From Grammothele lineata (Eukaryota > Basidiomycota > Agaricomycetes > Polyporales > Polyporaceae): a stretch of DNA of 64,000 nucleotides. This document shows, piece by piece, positions 23,306 through 41,641 of the stretch (within the stretch, counting starts at the first letter, position 1; every line of letters starts with the position of its first letter). Under the pieces are notes generated by a model that saw only the letters and a list, made by a program, of their open reading frames with translations, was not told the origin of the DNA and made no database searches. The stretch covers positions 124,001-188,000 of the forward strand of contig NDFF03000381.1 of the NCBI GenBank assembly GCA_002150815.3. Direction: 5' to 3'. A program made the position numbers and the translations under genes.

Positions 23306-26296
23306 GCCCGCCTCCCCCTATTCAATTCAGTTTCGTCCTCCGCGCACTCCCCACTCCCCCGTGGTCGCGGCACGGATTTTACGTCCCAGCACGCGCGCCT
23401 CTGGGAGCGATCGCGGACGGTGGGGTCCAGCGACGTTCGAACTGTCCGGTCGCTCAGATCATGCGAATCATCTCGCAGGCTAGCAGCGGGAAGCATAGGA
23501 GGGCGGCGGGGCGGGAAGGCGGGAAGGCACGCACCGACGTCATCGACGCCTTCGCGCTTTCCGCGCTTCCCCCGGGGGGCGCGTTCCGAGCCTCGCCAGC
23601 ACACACACACGGTCACCCCGCACAGCCGCGCGCACCCATCCACCAGCTGTTTGGCGACGGCCCGCGCGTGTCGAAGACGACGTCAACGGCGCCGTTTGCA
23701 GCAATCCTTCCTCGACTTCCCCTCCATCGGTGGCCTCCCAGGGTTCGCGAAAGTGGCACCTCGGGCGGGCGGGGTGTACCGTGGCGTGGCGGGCGCACCG
23801 GCGTGCACGTATCGCGTTTATCAGCCGCCCGCCGGGCGTGCGTACTCTATCGTCCATTTGTCGTCCGTACGCGCAGAGTGCTGGCGGCGGGCCCCACCAC
23901 GCCACCCGCGCGGGCTTCGCGAAAGTGGCTCTGCTCTTTGGGGTGGCAGCGCGATCTGCGGAGGTGAACGCGGACGATGATGCGTGGATGCGAACAAAGG
24001 TACGGAGAAGCGACATAGAAGGAAGCGCACGCGCGAGCCGGCGTTATCTTCTACGCGCCCGTCGCCCGAGTACTGCGCCCGGATGCCCATAGCAGAACTA
24101 CCGCTGTGGCGTCGGACGCGCACGAGGAGCAGGTAGCCAGTGCGTGCGCGGAAATCGCGCTGGCAACGTTCGTCATTTCGCCCCAGGAGGCATAACCTCT
24201 CGACGCTGACGACAGAGGCTGATGCACCCTAGATGCTCTCGAACGCACCCCTCGGGCGCGTCTTCCCCACGAGAACGCGAGAAGGAGGCGCGCCTAACAA
24301 GACGGTGACGTTTCGGGGCGCAACCTCCCGCCCTCCCGCTCTGACGGATGGCAGACGCGTCGTAAGAAGCGCAGGGCGTGCGCCAGGGATGGGCTTGTGC
24401 GATCGCGAATTTCGAATAGCTTCCCTCCCCCTCCACAGCCCTTCCCTTCTAGGATGACGCTGCGCCGTAACGGCTACCGACGACGAGATAAGGAGCGCGC
24501 GCGCCCGAGGCGCGGGTCAGCGTGTATTTGGGGTGCGCGCACATCGCAGAAGCAATGCTGTCTCCTAACGAACCTTGGGAAAACATATCGAACGTGCATG
24601 GAGAACATACGAATGAGTTTCAGCTCTGAAGTTCGTCTGTGGGCGCAGGTCGGTCCGTGGCCGTACATGGCGAACCTCGGTAGGAGCAGAGCTTGTCTAA
24701 TGTAAGCTTGCGCTTGTTGGACGTGCCGAAGCGCTAAAGGCGCCGGCGACGCAATGATGTTCCTGAACGAGCGCGTCATCCGCCAGCACGCTCTCCCGGC
24801 CGAGCGCGGCGGGGACCATTGTCGGCCCCGCTGTGATAGTATGTAATAGCTGGCTATGGTTAGCGAGTACGTCGCGGGCGTCGTGCCTTGTGCGAGAAGC
24901 TTGGTGGAGAGCTGCGAGAAGGTGGTGCGGGCTCGGCGCCTTCAAGCAAGCTGGTATCGGGATCAAGGCTGATCTCAAAAGACGACCCGATATGTTCTGT
25001 CATATTCTGTTCGTTCGACGTGATGTGTCTGAGAAGGCGTGCATGCCGAGCAGAGCAACGCGGCGCGTTCTGGTGAGAATTGTGTTGGGGATTGTGATGA
25101 GTCGCCGTTGCCGTTCGGCAAGGAAAAATGAGGATGCGCTGGGCAGCGCTGGGCAGTGCTAGGCTTGTTGGAGGTTGGTAGAAAACCGAGGGCGTTGAGC
25201 GAAATAGGAAGGCATGCCGTACAACGAGCGCCGAGGTGGTGGAGCCGGGCGTGGAGTGCGTAAGTTTACAGACGGTCATATCGGCTGAGCGTCTGCATGA
25301 TGCCGCACGAACGTTTCTCAAGCCCCACCGGGCGTAAGGCGTCGACGGCGAGGATGGAAGTCGGACATGGCATCGGGGTTGTGTCGGCTGCAGCGCCGTA
25401 CCCTGTAAACAGTTCTGAGGCCGGAGGATTGAGAAATAGGGTGGAAGAGAGCCGTTTGCGATCATGGGTGGGCGGAGAAGGACCGGGCGGGAAGAAAGTT
25501 GGATGCGGGCGCTCCGGGCGTTCCGAGCGCCATTTACGTCGATGGCTGTGCCAAACAGAGGCCCCTGGCGCACGCAGCGTCGGTCCACCACCGACTGCCG
25601 CCCGCAGTGGACGACGCCGAGTGGCAGCGGCAGCGAGTCCTCCGGCCCCTGTTTCCGCTCATGCATTTCCCCTGTGGACGTGCCGTCGGGCTCGGAGAGC
25701 AATGCAAGGGACAGAGATTACGCCGCGGCCTGGCGAGGGTGGATGCTTTGTGGGCGAGAAGGGTGGGGCGTGCGTTCGCGAAGGCGGGCGAAGACAAACG
25801 TACGCTCGCGGCGGTGGATGACACGCACCCTGGATTGGAGGGCGCATGTGAATGCCGAAGAGGGCGTCGGTATGCCGCCCTCGGAACCACTCGTTCGGGG
25901 ACGCAGCGTCCGAATCGAGAACGGGGGCGCAAAACGCGGCCGGAGAGGTTGACGCGCCGATGGGATCTGGCGTGCAGAGTGACGGCGTGTGGAGCCACGG
26001 CCACCGGGGCTGCCATTCTGGGACTCAACGCCCATCGATCCTCGACCTTTGCTCTCGCTCCGCCCAATGCGGAAGGTGGGCCTGAGCGGCCACGCGCGGC
26101 GCAGGACGGAGATGGCGTCCGTTGCCAACGCCGCGCTCGCTGAGGCTCGCTGCCGACGTCGGCCCCTCGCTCGCGCGTCTCGCCTCCGCCCCTTCGTCCG
26201 TGTTCGGTGGCTGCGCTGCTCCATCCTCTCTCAGCCTCTCGCGAAATTTGTAGCCCTCCTCTCCTATACCCACTTGACGTCAGCAGGCACATCATG

Positions 26297-26304
26297 TATA
26301 TAAG
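26297..26304 (+). promoter_or_regulatory. TATA box of HAD copy A
   Basis: TATATAAG lies about 130 bases before the ATG at 26433 and is followed by a C-rich leader. Copy C has TATAAATA at a similar distance from its start. Confidence 0.6.
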
Positions 26305-26432
26305 CCCCCGCCGCTCCCGCCGTCCTCCCCATCTCCCGACACCCAGTCGACGCCTCTCAGAGCACTCCGACTTCCTCATACCCACCTAGACTCGATACCT
26401 CACATCTCCATCTTCAAGACACTCATCCGAAA

Positions 26433-27607
26433 ATGTCCGCCGCCATCGACACCACCTTCCACGCCGACGCCGTCCTCTTCGACATGGTGTGTACTCCCAC
26501 TGCCTATCTCGTCTTTCCAATGCTAACCAAGGGAGTGTGTTGATAGGACGGCACCCTCACCGACTCTATCGCCGCCGTTGAGGCAGCATGGGGCAAGGTC
26601 GCCGAGGACATCGGCCAGGACCGGGCATACGTGATTGCCGCCACCCACGGCAAGCGCGCCGTCGACAACCTCGCCCAGTTCAAGCCGCACATCAAGGCAC
26701 ACGAGATGGACTCGGAGGTGCAGGCCTTCGAGGAGTCTATCCTCTACTTCGCCGACGCCTACAACAAGCACGGCCCGGGCTCCCTCCCTGCCTCGCCCAT
26801 CGACTCGGAAGCGGCGACGCCCGCACTCTCGAGCGCGGCCAACTCGACGCCCTCGTCCCGCAACTCGTCCCGCGCACCCTCCTTCGCCGGCTCGCTCGCG
26901 CAACTCGCGTCCATCCGCCGCCCGTCCTTCCTCCACCGCGTCTCGAGTCTGCTTGCGATGGCACCTGCGATCCCCGAGACGGACATGGCGACGTTCGAGG
27001 ACCCGATCATGGAGGAGCAGCAGGAGGAAGCCGTCGAGGAGTGGCGCGCGAACCTCGCCAAGAAGGAGCACCAGCTCGAGGCATGGCAGGTCGAGGCCTG
27101 CGCCGTTGACCGCTCCGTCCGCATCCTCCCCGGGGTTAAGAAGCTCATGGGTTCCATCCCCAAGGGCAAGTACGCCGTTGCCACTTCCGGCGCGAAGACA
27201 TATGGTGAGTCTACAGCGTGCTTGTATGCTCTGTACGAACTCGAAGCTGACTGCTCTCTTTCTCTTCAGCGTACGGCTGCATGACTCGCGTCGGCATCAC
27301 CCCTCCCGACGTCACCATCACCGCTGACGACAAGCGTCTGAAGGCGGGCAAGCCCGCACCCGACCCGTTCCTGCTCGCGGCGAAGGAGCTCGGGTTCGAC
27401 GCGAAGCGGTGTGTCGTCTTCGAGGACTCACCATCAGGCATCCGCGCCGGTGTCGCTTCGGGTGCGACGGTGATTGCGGTGTGCACGAGCCACGAGCGTT
27501 CGAAGATCGAGAACTGCGGGGCGCACTTCATCGTCGACACGATGGAGCAGGTTCAGGTCATCCCGGAGGGAGACCGCCTCAAGTTCGTCGTCTCGCAGAG
27601 GGTATGA
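26433..27607 (+). CDS. HAD-superfamily sugar/glycerol phosphatase, copy A
   Basis: Exons 26433-26486, 26547-27204 and 27270-27607 give 349 residues. HAD motifs: I, DMDGTLTDS (nucleophilic Asp at residue 17, split by intron 1); II, VATSG (Thr/Ser); III, Lys in GKPAPDPF; IV, VVFEDSPSGIRAG with the acidic pair that binds Mg2+. The family includes fungal glycerol-3-phosphate and 2-deoxyglucose-6-phosphate phosphatases (GPP/DOG type). Such proteins usually have about 240 residues. Here roughly 100 extra residues, Ser/Pro-rich then acidic, sit in the cap region after FADAYNKHGPGS. They contain a conserved RRPSF motif and precede LEAWQVEACAVDRSVRILPG. All catalytic residues are present, so activity is expected. 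It is the first of four paralogues here. Confidence 0.88.
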
Positions 27608-28017
27608 GCGCTGCGCGCCCCCCTTCTCTCCGCTGTTTCAGTCATCACGCCACTCGTAGATTGTCGTGACGATTCCCCCTTATGATACGCCTTTGTCTCC
27701 CTCTGCTGTCCCATTCCCGCATCGCACCAACTAGTCTCGCATCTCATGTCCCACGCTTGTGTATATCAGTGTACCATTAGTACGATACTAGATCCACTCC
27801 ACATTCCAATGCAATGATTGAATCATGCGTCATACCTTAAAATCTCGCGTGCTTGATCTTACATCAACAACTCCAGCTATTCAAATACATATCCCGACTC
27901 CCGAGCCACGCTTGAATTGAGATAAGCATCAGTGATCGAGCTCCACGTCCACAAACGCGCCCCAAGCACAAACTTCTTCCTCGTGACGTCATCGCTACCC
28001 TCCTTAGCCCTCGTCCC
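27608..28017. other. Intergenic region, 3' flank of HAD copy A
   Basis: Pyrimidine-rich then AT-rich DNA consistent with a 3' UTR. No gene seen. Confidence 0.45.
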
Positions 28018-28400
28018 CTAACGCTTCCTCGCCCGCACACACGCCTGCCGTACAACCTCCACGACCTCCTCGACCTCCTCCGCGTCGACCTCCTCGCCTT
28101 CGACCGCCAGCCGCCCCTGAAATCCCGGCTCCCACGCCGCAGGCTCGGCCCGCAGCGCCCCGACGACGCGCGCCCGGGCGGCGGCGCGGTCGCGGTACCC
28201 CCCGGCGCTCCGCACGAGCTGGTGCACGCCGAACTCGAGCTCGCGCGCGGCCGCGGCGAGGATCGCGGTTCTGCGGCGCAGCGCCCGGGTGCCGGGTGTG
28301 GAGGATCGCCGGTTGGTTAGAGGGATGTACGTGGATCGGAGTAGACGTGTGGCGTGGCGACGGATTTTCGCCGCAGTTTGGATCGTCAGGGTCGAAACGC
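28018..28400 (-). CDS. Possible small basic/acidic-tailed protein
   Basis: On the minus strand an open frame without an ATG at its start reads IQTAAKIRRHATRLLRST.. then a helical Arg/Ala-rich middle (ELEFGVHQLVRSAGGYRDRA) and an acidic segment (GEEVDAEEVEEVVEVV), ending VRARKR at 28018-28020. Composition suggests a small helical protein, like some LYR-type or ribosomal mitochondrial proteins. GC-biased chance is a real alternative because no initiator exon is visible and the RecQ stop lies only 70 bases upstream. Confidence 0.25.
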
Positions 28401-28470
28401 GCGAGCGTGGAAAAGGAGAGGGATTAGGCGTTCCGAGGTTATAGGGGTGTAGATAGAGACGAGACCAAAG

Positions 28471-32088
<3,618 letters not shown>

Positions 32089-32933
32089 TAACGCACACGC
32101 CGTGCTAACTTCTCGGCGGCCAGCGTTGAACTTCGCTAACGGTGTCGGCTACTCGTACTTGACTGTGTGCTGCAACAATATCGCAATGTAATAGTTTGAG
32201 ACCCAATATGTGACAGTTTAGTAGCTCGTTTTTCTGAAGTCTAGATAGGTGTTCACAGTGTAGCAAGAGGAAGACAGCCAAACGCGCGTGTGTAACGCCT
32301 TGACGCGCCTGTGGCGACTTGACGCGTCAGTCTCGTGACCAAGTTCCCACGGTAACTGTGGCCGAGGCTGAGCAGCACATTTAGACGCTGCCCCTGGCCT
32401 CCTCTTCCTAAGGGACTTCTCGCTATCAGACTTCTTTCTCACCGGCCATTCGCTCGCTATCCCTTCAGGCTCACACGGAAGGTTCAATGGACACTTGTTC
32501 TCTAGATTGCACCGCAGTCTTGAGGGGACTTCAATATACGAGGACACTGGCGGAACGCCGGCCAATCATACTCTTGCGTCTGAAACTGTTCATTTTCCGA
32601 ACATCTGTGGCTTGGACAGAAAGGCAATAGGAGGATGTCCTCGGAGTTTAGCCCCTCGGAGCTTGACTGCTGCGCACTCACTTTGAGTATTTACTCCTGT
32701 GTCGTTCTCGTCTGTGGCTAGGGCTAGTAGTACACACCCCTCGACACCCGGCGACGAGGAGCCCCTGAGGATCCCGATGCTACAATAGGAGTTAATACGT
32801 CGGGTAGGCTTCACGAGCATAAATATCGCCAACTGTGGCTTTGGGAACACATTTCTCTTTACTACTTCACCCATCGCCCGCCTCGCATTGCTCTTCTCTC
32901 TCCTTCTGGCATATTGACTATCAGGCTGTCGTC
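32089..32933. other. Intergenic region between RecQ and HAD copy B
   Basis: A divergent promoter region. At the place where copies A and C have a TATA box there is only CATAAATA (32818-32825), about 110 bases before the ATG of copy B. No other gene seen. Confidence 0.45.
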
Positions 32934-34089
32934 ATGTCTGCCACCTCTGAAACATCTTTTCACGCAGACGCTGTTCTATTTGATATGGTACGTGCACGGG
33001 CATTGCATTTGTATCAGTCATGCTAAAACCATTCCATGGGATGGCACCCTGACCGACTCCATCGCCGCTGTTGAAGCAGCGTGGGGCAAGGTCGCGAAGG
33101 ACATCGGGCAGGACCCCGAGTTCGTGATCGCCGCGACGCACGGCAAGCGCGCCGTGGACAACCTCGCCCAGTTCAAGCCGCACATCAAGGCGCACGAGAT
33201 GGACGCCGAGGTTCAGGCTTTCGAGGAGTCTATCCTCTTCTTCGCCGACGCATACAACAGGCATGGGCCTGGTTCTGGTCGATCGTCAACAGTTGCTTCA
33301 CCTTTCTCGGGGTCTACTCCTCCTTTGTCTCCCCCCTCCTCAAGAGACAGTAGCGAATCGTCCGATGCGCCATCGCCCACCTCAAATTGTTCTTCGACAC
33401 CACCCCTCGTCCTTAGACACGTCACCCCTTACCGTTCTCGCTGCCGGCCATCATTCGCTAGGCGGCTCAGCAACCGCCTTCGCCGTCTTGCTTCTGAACA
33501 CAAGATTTTGAACTACCTCGTCGAGGGCGAGGAAGACGAAGAAGGCTCGAAGGAGGTTGCACAGGATATACTAGAAGCATGGCAACTCGAAGCCTGCGCT
33601 GTCGACCGCTCTGTTCGCATTCTTCCCGGCGTCAAGAAGCTGATGGATTCCATCCCTGAGGGGCGGTATGCTGTGGCGACCTCTGGAGCGAGAACCTATG
33701 GTGAGTACGCATGATCAAGATCATGTTTGATTTGTTGCTTACGCTTCCTATCTGCAGCGTACGGATGCATGACTCGTGTTGGGATTGCGCCTCCTCTGGT
33801 CACGATCACCGCGGACGACAAACGTCTCAAAGCAGGGAAACCCGCTCCTGATCCATTCTTGCTTGCCGCAAAGGAGTTGGGTTTTGACGCGAAACGCTGC
33901 GTGGTTTTCGAAGATTCCCCATCAGGTATCTGCGCTGGCGTCGCTTCGGGCGCGACGGTGATTGCGGTGTGTACGAGCCATGAGCGTTCGAAGATCGAGC
34001 ACTGCGGGGCGCACTTCATCGTCGACACGATGGAGCAGGTTCGCGTCGTGCAGGATGGAGATTGTTTAAAGTTCATTATCTCTCACTAG
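32934..34089 (+). pseudogene. HAD phosphatase copy B, first splice acceptor lost
   Basis: The same exon plan as copy A: 32934-32987, about 33040-33700 and 33758-34089. All HAD motifs are encoded (DM | DGTLTDS, VATSGA, GKPAPDPF, VVFEDSPSGICAG), and a Ser/Pro-rich cap insert with RPSFARRLS is present. The first intron, however, ends GG (33038-33039) directly before the DGTLTD codons, where A, C and D end AG. The upstream CAG at 33015-33017 would give a stop after two codons, and the next downstream AG would remove DGTLTD. Retaining the intron also hits a stop. As written, no functional phosphatase should be made, although the exons show no other disabling change. A recent pseudogene, an unusual acceptor or a sequencing error are the options. 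Confidence 0.7.
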
Positions 34090-34737
34090 ATAGCGGTTCT
34101 ACTCAAGGACTTATACTATGTCCGCCCTGCTTCGATGTTCCTGTTGGTCGTGCTTCAGGCGTCCGAGCGAATCCCTCGATTTAAACCATACCGGGCTATT
34201 CAGCCAACCATAAAGAAATACGTTGATCCCGGGGGGCCGACCCAAACCCCCTCAGCACGTCTCTGGCTTGAAATTCTAGCGTGCTAGCGTTCTCCTGTCG
34301 GATCGGCAAGTGGCCTGCAAGCTATCTGCAGGGGTCGGTACCCTCAGTTTGCCTCTACTATAGCCAGGAGACTAAGCGCCAGTGATTTTATACGGTGTGA
34401 CCGGTTTCACGTGAACCTGTCACGCCGTGTCTCATGAGTCAGCGCTCCACTGACGCGCATCCCCGCCGCATCCGAGACTCACAGGAGACGGTGACTTGGT
34501 CTCGGCCCCTCCGTCTCTTTTGCAAAGAGTTTGCTGGTTGTCCGCTTTCCCTCCTTGTCCGCCTAGCCCCAACACCACAACTACAACTTTTGGGAGCGTA
34601 GAGTGTAGCCATCTCCGGAACACATTCAAGTTTTCCCTCAACTGAATACTGGTTATCCAACAACTCTACGCGACGGACGTGACCTTATTGCGAGCTCTTA
34701 GGTCCTAAGTCGACCGATCTCTCCCTATAACCGCATC
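34090..34737. other. Intergenic region, no gene seen
   Basis: Between HAD copy B and Rad4. Short frames only. Confidence 0.5.
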
Positions 34738-37700
34738 ATGCCCGCCGCAATCATGAATACGGAGAACAGTTCCGTTGTCAGGGAAGACAGCGAAGATGAC
34801 TTCGACTGGGAAGAGGTGGAGGTCGCGCAACCAGCGAGCCTCGATGGAGCGCAACTGGATGCTGCGACTGCAGCCAGTCTGCATCAGTATTACGCGGACG
34901 TGCATGCTCCTGAGGAAGGACCTTCGACGAAACCGCATATAGAGATCACCATTAAGACTCAGGGGAAGGGGAAAGGCGACCCAAAGTGAGTTCGTCGAGC
35001 TGATGCTTGGATGTGGCGTCCACGAGAAGCAGATTTTTGAGACTTTGCGACCGTAGGAAGAATGAGAGGGCACTCCAAATCGCCGCCGAACGTATGGTCC
35101 GCCTCGATTGCCATAAGGTGCACACGGTGACCCTTCTCATGAATGCCAAAGTGCGCAACAAGTGGATCAACGACCCGCTCTTACACGTACGTGCCATACC
35201 TCCAATCCTCGCATTTCTCCTTTCCTCATTCGCGTCGTGTGACCTCACTCCCACTTCTAGGCACGCCTTATGTCCATTACTCCTCTGGCACTTCAAAATG
35301 CCTTCTCGATGATCCACAAGTCCCGCGTCCCTGAAGCTACGAAGCGCGGCCGGCTCTTCGAGTCCGCGATCATCCGCCTCGCGGACTGGTGGGCGAGCAC
35401 GTTCGAGGTGCTCCCCACCGGCCACATCCGCTCGCGCACCTTTGAAGACATCCAGAAGACGCTCAAGCCGCCCGAACGTCCGGACCCCAAGGGCAAAGGC
35501 AAGGCGCGCGCTCGTGACGACGACGGCGACGACGAAAGCGACATGGACGACGAGGAGCGCTACGGGATCGACGGGGAGAAGATCCGGAGCGAGAAGAGCC
35601 TGATGAAGCACGCGCTCATGGGCCGCGGCTCGCGCGACACGAGCGCGCAGCTCTTCACGGCGCTGTGCCGCGCGCTGGGCATCCCCGCGCGGCTCGTCGT
35701 GAGCTTGCAGAGCGTACCGTGGCAAGCGGGCGTGGGGAAGCCGAAGCCCCCGGGAAAGAAGAAGAAAAAGGTAGAAGAGGAGGGTAAGGGCAAGGGCAAG
35801 GGTAAAGCGAAGGCAGAGGACGAGGACGATGAAGACGATGATATGGAGGACGTGGTCATCCCAGGGTCCGCCGCGAATTCGAGTCCTCGGGGCAGGTCGC
35901 CTTTCCCGGGCGCAGGACAACGACTGGACGGTGCCAGCCCAGCTCCTTCCGCTAAGGCGAAGGGGAAGCAGAAAGCGCCTCCGGTCATTAAATTGCGCAA
36001 GAGTAGAGCTGGTTACAAACTCGGTTCTGCAGCAGATGCAGAAGGGGAGCGACCCCGTAAGCGTGAGCGACTCCTACGATCTATGCATCCATTCGTCAAC
36101 TGAGTGAGACGTACATAGGGGAACGGACACCCGACCCGACAGAAACCGCGCCCGTTTTCTGGACGGAAGTGTTCTCTCGTGCTGACGCCAAGTGGATACC
36201 CGTCGACCCTATACGTGTCATCGTGAACAAGCGCAAGGCGTTCGACCCGACACCAAATCCGAATGCCCCAACGAAGCCCGACAGGAGGCGTCCTGTGCGT
36301 GTGGAAAACCGCATGGTCTACGTCCTCGCCTTCGAAGAGGATGGTTACGCGCGAGACGTGACTCCGAGATACGCTCGTGAGTACGGTGCTAAAGTTGCGA
36401 AGGTACAGCAGGGAGGCAAAGGTCGACGAGAGTGGTGGGAGCGAATATGTTGTATGGTACGACGACCATATCGATTAGTATGTCTTTGCTGCCCGATCTC
36501 TACTTTCATTCATGTTCATTGCTCGTTAGGCCCGGGACGACCTAGAAGACGAGGAATTGCAGGCCAACCAGATGACGGAAGCTATGCCAACGTCGATGGC
36601 CGGATTCAAAGACCATCCGCTGTATGTGCTCGAACGGCACCTGAAGCGGGAAGAGGTGGTCGACCCGCCGACGGAGCTGGGCAAGTTCCGGGGCGAACCT
36701 GTGTACCCCCGCGCGAACGTGCTGCAGCTGAAGACGGCGGAGAACTGGATGCGCCAGGGCCGAACTGTCGTCGTCGGTGCGCAGCCGCTGAAGATGGTCA
36801 AGCAGCGTGCGGTGACGGTCAACAAGAAGCGTGCGATCGAGGCCGCCCTCTCGGAACAGCGCGACAGAGCTGCGTCCGGGTCAGGGTCTGGCCGTGCTTC
36901 TGCGAGCAGAACGGGGGACGGCGACGGGGACGACGACGACGGAGGGGGTCCTGCTGGAGAGGGTTTCGGGAGCGAGAGTGGGGTCATGCAGGGACTGTAC
37001 GCGGCGCACCAGACGGAGCTGTACGTGCCGCCGCCCGTCGTTAACGTGAGTGGATCTCGCGCGGCGCGTCCCCAAATCTTGTGCGGCTGACGGGGCGCGA
37101 TCTGGGTGGGGCTCTGCAGGGCAAGGTTCCGAAGAACGACTTTGGCAATCTCGATCTGTACGTCCCGTCGATGCTGCCCGCCGGCGCAGTCCATCTTCCG
37201 TGTGAGTCGGCGCGCGCAGGCGGCGATCCCCCAGCGAGTTTGTCTAGTGCTGACCGTGACTGTCCCCGTTTCAGACAAAGGCATCGCGAAGCTCGCGCGC
37301 CAGCTCGGCTTCGACCACGCAGAAGCAGTGGTACGTGCCCGCCCCTCTACCCGCGCCCCTGTCCTCCCTCGCCTTCCCTTCGATCGCTGTCCCGCCTTCC
37401 AGGAGCCCGGGTCGTGCGTATCTCGCCCATCTGACGCTCTATCTGCCCACAGACCGGGTTCGAATTCAAGAAGCGGCGCGCCTTCCCCGTCCTCACAGGC
37501 GTCGTCGTCGCTGCCGAGAACGAGGCTGCCCTTCTCGAGGTCTGTTGCGCCGTCTTGCCGGTCTTACCCCGTACATCATCACTGACGCGCCCTATGATGA
37601 TGACGCCCAAATAGGCCTACTGGGAAGCGGAACGGGAGGCAGAGGCGAAGCGGCGCGCAAAGCGGGAGGAGCAGGCCCTCAAGCGGTGGATCAAGCTCGT

Positions 37701-38745
37701 CCAGGGCCTCCGCATCCGCCAGCGCCTACTCGAACAATACGCCGACCGTACGCCGGCGCAAGACGCTTCCTATTCGGAAAAGGCTCAGAAGGCAGAGGGC
37801 AACGCGGATGGCAAGGTTTGTGTCCGTGTATGCGTGCGTTTCTGGCTAGTGATTAATTTTGAATGTCGATCACAGGAACCTGTGGAGGAGCAGCCCGCAG
37901 CAGGCGGCTTCCTCACCGGGGTAGACGACGTCGTGCAGCCGTACGCACTCCCGCGCAACCTGCACGAAATCGTCGAACACGCAGGGAAGGTCGCAGAACG
38001 CGCCTCTGCAATGTCCAGCGGGCCGCAGTCGGAGCGGGACGAGGACGAGGAGGCTCGTCCGGAGATCTTCCCCTCGCTCGGTACTCTCGAAATCGAGGAC
38101 GACGAAGACGACGACGACATGATGGAAGACATCGTCGTCGAGCCATCCGCTCCCGCACAATTCACCGGCGCACCCAAGACGATGCAAGAACTCGCGGAGG
38201 AGGCCGCCGCGCGCAACGCGTCCGCGTCTGCGCCCGGACGAGAGGACGACGTGGAAGAGATCATCGATCTTACAGCCCCCAACGCCGCTCCCACACCCGA
38301 CCGAATGCGATCCACTACGAACGGGGCTGCCTCGGGACGCAGGACGCGCGGTGCAGGTGCTCGGAGCGGGACGTCGACCCCTGCAGCGAAGGGCAAAAAC
38401 AAGGCCACTGCTGCCTCTGTCGCTCCTGCGCGTCGATCGACACGCAAGCGCAAGCGCGGACGGGCAGGAGGATCGGACACGTCCGACCCCGAAGACAGCG
38501 ACGTCGCTGTGGACGTAGACGCAGACGCGGGCGACGATGACGATGGCGATGGCGACGTTCGGCCCTCGCCGTCGCCCGCAAAACGGGCGCGAGGACGCAC
38601 AAAGGCGAAGGCGAAAGCGAAAGCGCCGCCCCCGCCTGTACCAGCGCCAACGCGTGTGCTGAGGACTCGCAAGCCCAAAGACGCCGCGAAGGCCTTGGCG
38701 GAGGCTGAGGCTGAGGCGGCGTATCGGGAGGCGGTCGCTGAGTAG
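34738..38745 (+). CDS. Rad4/XPC nucleotide-excision-repair protein
   Basis: A multi-exon gene starting MPAAIMNTENSSVVREDSED. A transglutaminase-like (peptide-N-glycanase-like) domain covers the region from KNERALQIAAERM to VPDPIRVIV-type strands near 36200, interrupted by a Lys/Glu/Asp-rich low-complexity insert (35750-35850). The beta-hairpin domains follow: BHD1 (KDHPLYVLERHLKREEVVDP, near 36610-36660), BHD2 and BHD3 (KVPKNDFGNLDLYVPSMLP, near 37125-37180). These domains insert into damaged duplex DNA and flip out the lesion in nucleotide-excision repair. The C-terminal quarter is acidic, then basic and Lys/Arg-rich with nuclear-signal-like runs. Its stop lies 154 bases from the stop of Trm61 on the other strand. 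Confidence 0.9.
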
Positions 38746-38899
38746 GAGACGCGGTGAGGCGGTAGGGTGCGATCTGCCCCCCGCCAGGCTCTAGCATACG
38801 ATGTCGATATCTTTATCTAGATATAATGCCCTCTATCGTACAGCAGAATAAGTACACGATGACACGCAGGAGCTGGCGGACGGGATCGATGTTCCTGCA

Positions 38900-41641
<2,742 letters not shown>

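Larger units (their letters stand above)
21466..26432. other. Long gene-poor GC-rich block
   Basis: Nearly 5 kb without a convincing gene. Many long frames exist on both strands (for example 25534-26385 minus, 25499-26143 plus, 23420-23980 plus). They overlap, are Arg/Pro/Ser/Gly-rich and show no domain or splice pattern, which is expected by chance at this GC content. The block contains an orphan TATA box (21754-21761), a fold-back element (22940-23305) and the promoter of HAD copy A. Confidence 0.5.

Noticed and set aside
25499..26385. Overlapping long frames on both strands upstream of HAD copy A
   Set aside because: Frames on opposite strands are equally long, composition is Arg/Gly/Pro/Ser-biased, and there is no domain or splice pattern. 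This is expected by chance in GC-rich DNA.
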